The notes under the pieces were generated by a model. The model saw only the letters and a list, made by a program, of their open reading frames with translations. It was not told the origin of the DNA and did no database searches. Below, piece by piece: positions 59,337 through 64,000 of a stretch of DNA of 64,000 nucleotides. The DNA comes from Desulfuribacillus alkaliarsenatis (lineage in GTDB: Bacteria; Bacillota; Bacilli; Desulfuribacillales; Desulfuribacillaceae): assembly GCF_001730225.1 (NCBI RefSeq), contig NZ_MIJE01000030.1:124001-188000 (forward strand). The letters are read 5' to 3'. The position numbers and the translations under genes were made by a program. Numbering within the stretch: position 1 is the stretch's first letter; each line of letters starts with the position of its first letter.

Positions 59337-60791
59337 ATGGATAAGAAAGTATTGATAGTTTCCTATCTCTTTCCTCCAATTGGTGGCGGCGGAGTACAGA
59401 GGGCATTGAAAATGGCAAAATACCTAGAGCAATACGGCTGGGAAGCACACATCCTGACAGTTACAGAGGATGTGTATTTTGCGTCTAAAGATGCTAGCCT
59501 ACTAAACCAACTTCCACCATCAGTGAAAATACATCGAGCCAATCATTTAGACCTAATTGGAAAATTCACTGGACAAGCAACCAAAAACAATCAAACTACT
59601 ACCAATAAAGTTAGCATGAAAGCTCGAGTAAAACAATTAATTAAACCATTTCTTAAAGCACTAAAAAGCCGCATCCTAATACCAGACGAGCAAATCCTTT
59701 GGAGAAACAACGCGGTCAAGCTTGGTAAAGAAGTAATTAAAAGCCAAAATATACAAGCTATTTTCTCAACTTCAGGACCTAATACTAACCATTTAGTAGC
59801 CTATGAATTAAAGAAACACATGGACTTACCTTGGATAGCAGACTTTCGCGACCCATGGACAGATAACATGCACAGATCAGGCATATGGTGGCGAGAGAAA
59901 TTAGAAGCCCGTTTGGAAAGAAAGGTAGTTACCTCTGCTGACGTAATCATGACAGTTACAGAAAGCTTTTTAGATGGATTTATTAATAAATATGGGAGCA
60001 CCGCGATAAAGCGTGGTAGCGTCGTACACAATGGCTATGATATAGCTGATTATAATAATTTGAATCACACAGTGAATAATACTGATGATAATGGTGTGGA
60101 TATTAGTGTGGACAGCCCTGTTGATAAACCTGTGGACAACCCTGTTCATAAACCTGTGGATGCCTCTGTGAATAGGGAAGTATCAACAGCGCCTGTGGAT
60201 AAGTTGAAACTTGTTTACACAGGAATCTTCTACGACAAGAGAAACCCTAGGCTCTTACTACGTGCAATACGCGAGCTAATAAACGAAGGTCGAATTGACC
60301 AACAGAAAATTGCACTTCACTTTGCTGGAATATTTGACTATCCTGGACAATCTGCCAACTGGCAAACGGTTATAGACACAGAACTAGAAGAGCAAATTAT
60401 TTTGCATGGGCAGTTACCGCACGGTCAAGCACTAAATCTGTTAGCAAGTGCAGATGTACAACTACTAATAGCAGATAGTGATAAGACTGCAGGAGCATAT
60501 ATACCAGGCAAACTATTTGAGTATATAGCTATTGGTAAGCCAATTTTTGCACTCAGCCATCAAGGTGAATCTACAGAAATAATTGAATCCTTAGGAAACG
60601 GAATCGTTGCTGACCCAACTTCTCTCCATGAAATCAAGAAATCACTATCGGTGCTATACCGTAACTGGTTAAACACAGGCATAGCTATAGATATGCCTGG
60701 AGACATATTAGAGAAAACAAAAAAATACCAACGCCACGAACAAGCCCGCATGCTGGCAGAGGAATTGGATATATTACATAAAAAGAATTAG
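59337..60791 (+). CDS. Glycosyltransferase family 4 protein with an internal repeat
   Basis: A GT-B glycosyltransferase of about 484 residues. The N-terminal domain starts KVLIVSYLFPPIGGGGVQRALKMAKYL; the C-terminal domain has YTGIFYDKRNPRLLLRAI and a donor-binding region PGKLFEYIAIGKPIFAL. Between the two domains lies an insert with the four-residue repeat VDKP/VDNP/VHKP/VDAS (about residues 260-285), unusual for the family. An in-frame TTG at 59301 is possible, but the ATG at 59337 behind GAAGGG fits better. Acceptor and sugar are unknown; context suggests surface polymer synthesis. Confidence 0.85.
   Translation: MDKKVLIVSYLFPPIGGGGVQRALKMAKYLEQYGWEAHILTVTEDVYFASKDASLLNQLPPSVKIHRANHLDLIGKFTGQATKNNQTTTNKVSMKARVKQLIKPFLKALKSRILIPDEQILWRNNAVKLGKEVIKSQNIQAIFSTSGPNTNHLVAYELKKHMDLPWIADFRDPWTDNMHRSGIWWREKLEARLERKVVTSADVIMTVTESFLDGFINKYGSTAIKRGSVVHNGYDIADYNNLNHTVNNTDDNGVDISVDSPVDKPVDNPVHKPVDASVNREVSTAPVDKLKLVYTGIFYDKRNPRLLLRAIRELINEGRIDQQKIALHFAGIFDYPGQSANWQTVIDTELEEQIILHGQLPHGQALNLLASADVQLLIADSDKTAGAYIPGKLFEYIAIGKPIFALSHQGESTEIIESLGNGIVADPTSLHEIKKSLSVLYRNWLNTGIAIDMPGDILEKTKKYQRHEQARMLAEELDILHKKN
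60117..60202 (+). repeat. 12-bp periodic repeat inside the glycosyltransferase gene
   Basis: The 9-mers TGTTGATAA, TGTGGACAA, TGTTCATAA, TGTGGATGC and TGTGAATAG start at 60119, 60131, 60143, 60155 and 60167, exactly 12 bp apart, and a perfect DnaA-box sequence TGTGGATAA follows at 60194. It encodes a V-D-x-P repeat. Confidence 0.75.
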
Positions 60792-60801
60792 GTTAATTCT
60801 T
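60783..60801. other. Palindrome holding two convergent stop codons
   Basis: AAGAATTA and TAATTCTT around GGT. The stop codon of the glycosyltransferase gene is in the left arm and that of the PIN-domain gene in the right arm. Too weak for a standard terminator. Confidence 0.4.
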
Positions 60802-61212
60802 AAATGATAGTTCAAGAAACTGTTCAGGTGTTATGGTGTTTACTAGGGAATCTACAAAATCTTCAGTATTCCTGCTTATAATATAGTTTATTTTAGCGCG
60901 ACTGGCACAAACACTAATTAACTCATCTTCAAAATCAATAACATCATGGCGCAAGGCAGACTTAACGTCAGCACTAGTTACATCTATGATATCTACAACT
61001 TGTAATAAGATAATTAAAGCTGAATAAACGGCTTTTTTATCTTTAATAGTGCGATTCAAAATATAATATATATCAGTAACTGAGTTAGCTGTAATAAAGC
61101 CCTTCACTTGCTTTGTTTCAACCATACGCAATACAGCTGAAGAATGAATATAAAAGGGGTCTCTCTTTTGTAAAACATCTAATATAATATTCGTATCAAA
61201 TAGAATCTTCAT
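60793..61212 (-). CDS. PIN-domain ribonuclease toxin
   Basis: A 139-residue PIN protein, VapC-like. The acidic active site is seen in LFDTNIILDVL (Asp6), a Glu/Asp pair in DFEDELISVCASRAKINYIISRNTEDF, and the C-terminal Asp. Such toxins cleave RNA. It overlaps its antitoxin gene by 17 nt, which implies coupled translation. Other members of this group are not toxins, so activity is inferred from the pairing. Confidence 0.85.
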   Translation of the reverse strand: MKILFDTNIILDVLQKRDPFYIHSSAVLRMVETKQVKGFITANSVTDIYYILNRTIKDKKAVYSALIILLQVVDIIDVTSADVKSALRHDVIDFEDELISVCASRAKINYIISRNTEDFVDSLVNTITPEQFLELSFKN

Positions 61213-61423
61213 TTCTTAAAAGGCGCTCCATTCTTGCATCATCTAAGCTATAGCCATCATCAGGAATAATACCAATTAGTTGGTTAACGATACTTTTCTT
61301 TTTTGGGGGAGAAATTTGCGCAATAGGAATACCGTTACGAGTAATAATTATTTCCTCTTTATTTACTAATGTTAGATATTTACCTAAATTTTTCTTAAAT
61401 TCAGTTGCTGTTACTTCCAACAC
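61196..61423 (-). CDS. Phd/YefM-type antitoxin
   Basis: A 75-residue antitoxin. N-terminal EVTATEFKKNLGKYLTLVNKEEIIITRNGIPIAQI is the Phd/YefM DNA-binding and dimer domain. The C-terminal part (SLDDARMERLLRNEDSI) is expected to wrap around the toxin. A frame reaches 61444, but TTAGGAGGTGG lies after that codon, so GTG 61423 (or TTG 61420) is the start. Confidence 0.85.
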   Translation of the reverse strand: MLEVTATEFKKNLGKYLTLVNKEEIIITRNGIPIAQISPPKKKSIVNQLIGIIPDDGYSLDDARMERLLRNEDSI

Positions 61424-61447
61424 AATACCACCTCCTAAGAACATATT

Positions 61448-61494
61448 TTGTACGATTATTGTACTATTATACTATTAATTGTACGATTTGTTAA
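61448..61494 (-). promoter_or_regulatory. Promoter and operator repeats of the toxin-antitoxin operon
   Basis: On the minus strand TTAACA (61494-61489), a 17-bp spacer and TATAAT (61471-61466) form a promoter. TTGTACGATT occurs at 61448-61457 and again at 61479-61488, 31 bp apart (about three helical turns), with a third TTGTAC at 61459-61464. This is the layout expected for autorepression by the Phd-like protein. Confidence 0.65.
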
Positions 61495-61524
61495 TGGGTA
61501 TAAGAATTATGGAATACTAATGTA

Positions 61525-62166
61525 TTAAATATCCACATAGATTCTGCTTCCATAGCAAATCTCTACCTGCCCATTTGTTAACTCAGTTAATAACTTCTCA
61601 AGCACAGCTTCTTCTCCTGCCTTTGCTAAAATTGTAAATGTCACTTTATCCGTATACTCTTTACCAGCAATCTTGTAGACCTTACTGTGAAGCTCATTTT
61701 CCACCTTGCCAACCCACGTATAATCTACAGTTGCTTTTACTTCTGTATGCATAATTCTTTGCACAATACCAGCCTTATGTATCCCATCAGCAGCAGCTTG
61801 ACCATAAGCACGGATCAGACCGCCAGCTCCTAGCATAATTCCACCGAAATACCTTGTAACAACAACCACTACATTCTTCAACCGCTCCTTTTTTATAACC
61901 TCTAGGATTGGTTTTCCTGCAGTTCCACTTGGTTCTCCATCATCACTAGCTTTTTGAACTTGATCATTCTCACCTATCATATAGGCAGAACAGTTATGAG
62001 TGGCATCATAATGTTTCCTTTTTATTTCATCTATAAAAGCAATCGCCTCGTTCTCGGTTTCGACAGGCTTTACGTGAGCGATAAATTTCGACTTTTTAAC
62101 TATATTAGTATGCTCAGCAGAGCTAGTGATAGTCCGATATTCAAGGATTGAGAAATCTTTTCCCAT
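61525..62166 (-). CDS. YigZ/IMPACT family protein (UPF0029)
   Basis: A 213-residue protein with the N-terminal IMPACT domain: SKFIAHVKPVETENEAIAFIDEIK, ATHNCSAYMIG, DDGEPSGTAGKPILEVI and VVVVTRYFGGIMLGAGGLIRAYG, plus the C-terminal DUF1949 domain. The family is linked to translation control, but its biochemical role in bacteria is unsettled. The frame extends to 62244, but GGAGGGC just upstream of the ATG at 62166 gives MGKDFSILEYRTI as the natural start. The extra 26 codons lie partly in repeat G. Confidence 0.9.
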   Translation of the reverse strand: MGKDFSILEYRTITSSAEHTNIVKKSKFIAHVKPVETENEAIAFIDEIKRKHYDATHNCSAYMIGENDQVQKASDDGEPSGTAGKPILEVIKKERLKNVVVVVTRYFGGIMLGAGGLIRAYGQAAADGIHKAGIVQRIMHTEVKATVDYTWVGKVENELHSKVYKIAGKEYTDKVTFTILAKAGEEAVLEKLLTELTNGQVEICYGSRIYVDI

Positions 62167-62199
62167 GTTGGCCCTCCTAATGGAAGTATTTTTAGAGAA

Positions 62200-62335
62200 T
62201 AATATGCCGCTCGATATCATTTTACCCATCCACAAACCGCTCAAACAGTTGGAGCTTACATTACCAAGTCTGCACCAAGCACTACTAAAAAGACTCCAAC
62301 AACAGTTCGCAAAACGACACCTTCACCACATATTA
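62200..62335 (+). repeat. Palindromic repeat with internal deletion, copy G
   Basis: Outer arms from 62200 (TAATATGCCGCTCGATATCATTTT) to 62335 (CGACACCTTCACCACATATTA) pair. The type II loop CGCTCAAACAGTTGGAGC and the right arm CACCAAGCACTACTAAAAAG are intact, but the left inner arm is missing. Outer and right arms are close to the reverse complement of E3 (44925-45116), so G looks like a deleted sister copy. It lies just upstream of the yigZ start. Confidence 0.8.
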
Positions 62336-62644
62336 CCACACATTCAATTAGTAATTCTAGTTGGCTTACACTGAAAGCCCTGGGAGTGAAGTGGAACCAT
62401 CACGAGCACAGCCCCTCACATTCGAGCACAGCCCTCCCACATACTCACTACTACAACTCTCGACATTGGGCACACTACTATTACGACAAATTATTTCCCA
62501 GGAAATATAAGGTTACAATATACGACAAAATACATAATTATATCAAAGGCGAACATTACTAGTTTTTGAAGCTTCGAAAGTTCGTATTTAGAGATAAATT
62601 CTAAAGAAAACACAAAAAGATATCATGTTTTCATGAAAAAAAGC
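62336..62644. other. Intergenic region upstream of the FAD-dependent dehydrogenase gene
   Basis: No gene is supported. A short direct repeat, CGAGCACAGCCC (near 62403 and 62425), is visible, otherwise nothing. Confidence 0.4.
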
Positions 62645-62673
62645 TTGAAGTTTATATTTCAAACCCGTATAAT
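62645..62673 (+). promoter_or_regulatory. Sigma-A-type promoter for the FAD-dependent dehydrogenase gene
   Basis: TTGAAG (62645-62650), 17-bp spacer, TATAAT (62668-62673). The leader is about 90 nt. Confidence 0.7.
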
Positions 62674-62767
62674 GCATAAGGGACTCAAATGAACCTCAAA
62701 AATGCCACTTAATGGCTGACAACTAACCTGGAAAACCTAAAAGTTATTCCTAGATGGAGGTAGAAAG

Positions 62768-64000
62768 ATGTCACAATCAAAAAATTACGATGTTATTATA
62801 GTGGGGGCAGGCCCTGCAGGAATTTTTTCAGCATATGAAATAGTCAAATTAAAACCAGAAGCAAAAGTCTTATTAATAGAAAAGGGTAAAGATATTAACA
62901 AACGTCATTGCCCAATGATTGCAAAAGATATTGCCTGTGTTAACTGTAAACCTCACTGTTCTATTATGACAGGGTGGGGTGGAGCAGGAGCATATAGTGA
63001 TGGCAAGCTTACACTTACAGCTGATTATGGTGGTTGGTTAGATGAATATTTAGATACTAAGCAGGAAGTCATGAAATATATCAAATATGTCGATGAAGTA
63101 TATCTACAGTTTGGGGCTACCGAGAAAACATACGGATCCTACGATGAGAAAGTAGCAGAAATCGAGCGTATGGCAGCAACGGCAGATCTTAAGCTCATTC
63201 CGGCTGAAATTCGACACTTGGGTACTGAGAATAATCTATTACTATTGTCGAAAATCCGCGATTACCTGCGCGACAAAATTGACTTAAAGAGTCTGACGAC
63301 TGTGAAAGAAATAATTACAGAAGATAATAAAGCAACTGGTATTATATTAGAGAACGGGGAAGTCTATACTGCACCTTACGTCATTGTTGCCCCTGGAAGA
63401 GTTGGATCTGACTGGTTCCGTAGCGAATGCTCGAGACTAGGGCTAGCACTTACCAATAACCAGGTAGACATAGGCGTCCGTGTCGAAGTACCTGCTAGTA
63501 GCATGGAACACATTACCCGCCATATATATGAAAGCAAGCTAGTATACTACGGCAAGAAATTTGATGACCCGATTCGTACATTCTGCATGAACCCATATGG
63601 GGATGTCGTAGTCGAGAATACTGATGGTATTATGACAGTAAACGGTCATAGCTATGCGACTAAACGCAGCAAGAATACTAACTTTGCCTTACTTGTTAGT
63701 AATAAATTTACTGAACCGTTTAAAGAGCCAATAGCCTATGGTAAATATATCGCAACCTTAGCTAACATGCTAGGTGGAACAGTAATAGTTCAACGTTTTG
63801 GAGATTTAAAACGTGGCCGTAGATCAACTAAAGAGCGCATGGCTCGCGGTCTAGTACAACCAACACTAACATCAGCTACACCCGGAGATTTATCTCTAGT
63901 ATTCCCATATCGCCAACTAACGAATATCATTGAAATGTTAGAAGCCTTAGATAAGGTAGCTCCAGGAGTAGGGAGCGAGCATACACTTCTATACGGTGTA
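62768..64000 (+). CDS. FAD-dependent dehydrogenase (COG2509-like), 3' truncated by the window
   Basis: The frame runs open for 411 codons to the window edge. The Rossmann FAD motif VGAGPAG (residues 12-18) and EKGKDI with the ribose-binding acid follow the start. A cysteine-rich segment (CPMIAKDIACVNCKPHC) leads into GWGGAGAYSDGKL, the signature of this large flavoprotein family, whose members are often annotated only as FAD-dependent oxidoreductases. Substrate unknown. The cysteines might bind a metal or Fe-S cluster. ATGGAGGT precedes the ATG. Confidence 0.85.
   Translation, partial: MSQSKNYDVIIVGAGPAGIFSAYEIVKLKPEAKVLLIEKGKDINKRHCPMIAKDIACVNCKPHCSIMTGWGGAGAYSDGKLTLTADYGGWLDEYLDTKQEVMKYIKYVDEVYLQFGATEKTYGSYDEKVAEIERMAATADLKLIPAEIRHLGTENNLLLLSKIRDYLRDKIDLKSLTTVKEIITEDNKATGIILENGEVYTAPYVIVAPGRVGSDWFRSECSRLGLALTNNQVDIGVRVEVPASSMEHITRHIYESKLVYYGKKFDDPIRTFCMNPYGDVVVENTDGIMTVNGHSYATKRSKNTNFALLVSNKFTEPFKEPIAYGKYIATLANMLGGTVIVQRFGDLKRGRRSTKERMARGLVQPTLTSATPGDLSLVFPYRQLTNIIEMLEALDKVAPGVGSEHTLLYGV

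Noticed and set aside
60117-60202. Replication origin or DnaA-binding locus
   Set aside because: The 9-mers are inside an open glycosyltransferase frame and follow a 4-residue peptide repeat; there is no AT-rich unwinding region and no dnaA or dnaN nearby.
62126-62374. 82-codon plus-strand frame overlapping the yigZ start
   Set aside because: Antisense to yigZ and across repeat copy G; no ribosome binding site.

Overview
The window is a contiguous piece of a low-GC Gram-positive (Firmicutes, Bacillales-type) chromosome from a motile endospore former. Gene content and order match the B. subtilis rpoE-pyrG-spo0F-tal-murA-glpX-rho-rpmE, prfA-prmC-spoIIR-ywlC-ywlE-rpiB-ywlG-glyA-upp-mnaA-atp and ywzB-murAA-spoIID-spoIIQ-spoIIID-mbl-flhO-flhP-fabZ blocks (comparison by recall). 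Two residues in the ATP synthase a subunit match the alkaliphile-specific pattern, so an alkaliphile is plausible. A Desulfuribacillus-like organism would fit but cannot be proven from the sequence alone.

Layout. 1-8942: end of an FtsW/SpoVE-type gene, RNA polymerase delta, CTP synthase, Spo0F behind a sigma-H promoter with two Spo0A boxes, sugar-phosphate enzymes, MurA, Rho and a LysM/M23 peptidase. 9051-21136: ribosomal protein L31, a YhcN-type spore lipoprotein, RF1 and its methylase, SpoIIR, Sua5, a ZIP transporter, an arginine-phosphatase-like protein, a chemotaxis receptor, RpiB, YwlG, GlyA and Upp. 21744-30234: UDP-GlcNAc 2-epimerase and the complete F1Fo ATP synthase operon. 30866-40848: an 11-subunit complex I operon (nuoABCDHIJKLMN) with no nuoEFG. 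41468-50487: DUF1146 protein, second MurA, SpoIID, SpoIIQ, SpoIIID, Mbl, two flagellar rod/hook proteins, an EpuA-type small protein and FabZ. 50552-64000: accessory part with a methyltransferase, a 1477-residue SLH protein, a UDP-ManNAc-dehydrogenase-like enzyme, a polysaccharide deacetylase, a glycosyltransferase, a Phd/PIN toxin-antitoxin pair, a YigZ protein and a truncated FAD-dependent dehydrogenase.

How the genes work together. Energy conversion (complex I next to ATP synthase), wall precursor synthesis (two MurA, Mbl) and the forespore/mother-cell dialogue (SpoIIR, SpoIID, SpoIIQ, SpoIIID) are the main themes. The epimerase (21744) and the dehydrogenase (56430) could together make UDP-ManNAcA for a surface polymer near the SLH protein.

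The most unusual content is a family of large palindromic intergenic repeats of about 180-250 bp. At least seven near-complete or internally deleted copies and two fragments lie at 12.4, 21.1-21.7, 41.0-41.4, 44.5-45.1 and 62.2 kb. They share a conserved loop and inner arm, but their outer stems differ in sequence from copy to copy while remaining self-complementary. They tend to sit as convergent pairs at the 3' ends of genes. I recognise no named family that matches.
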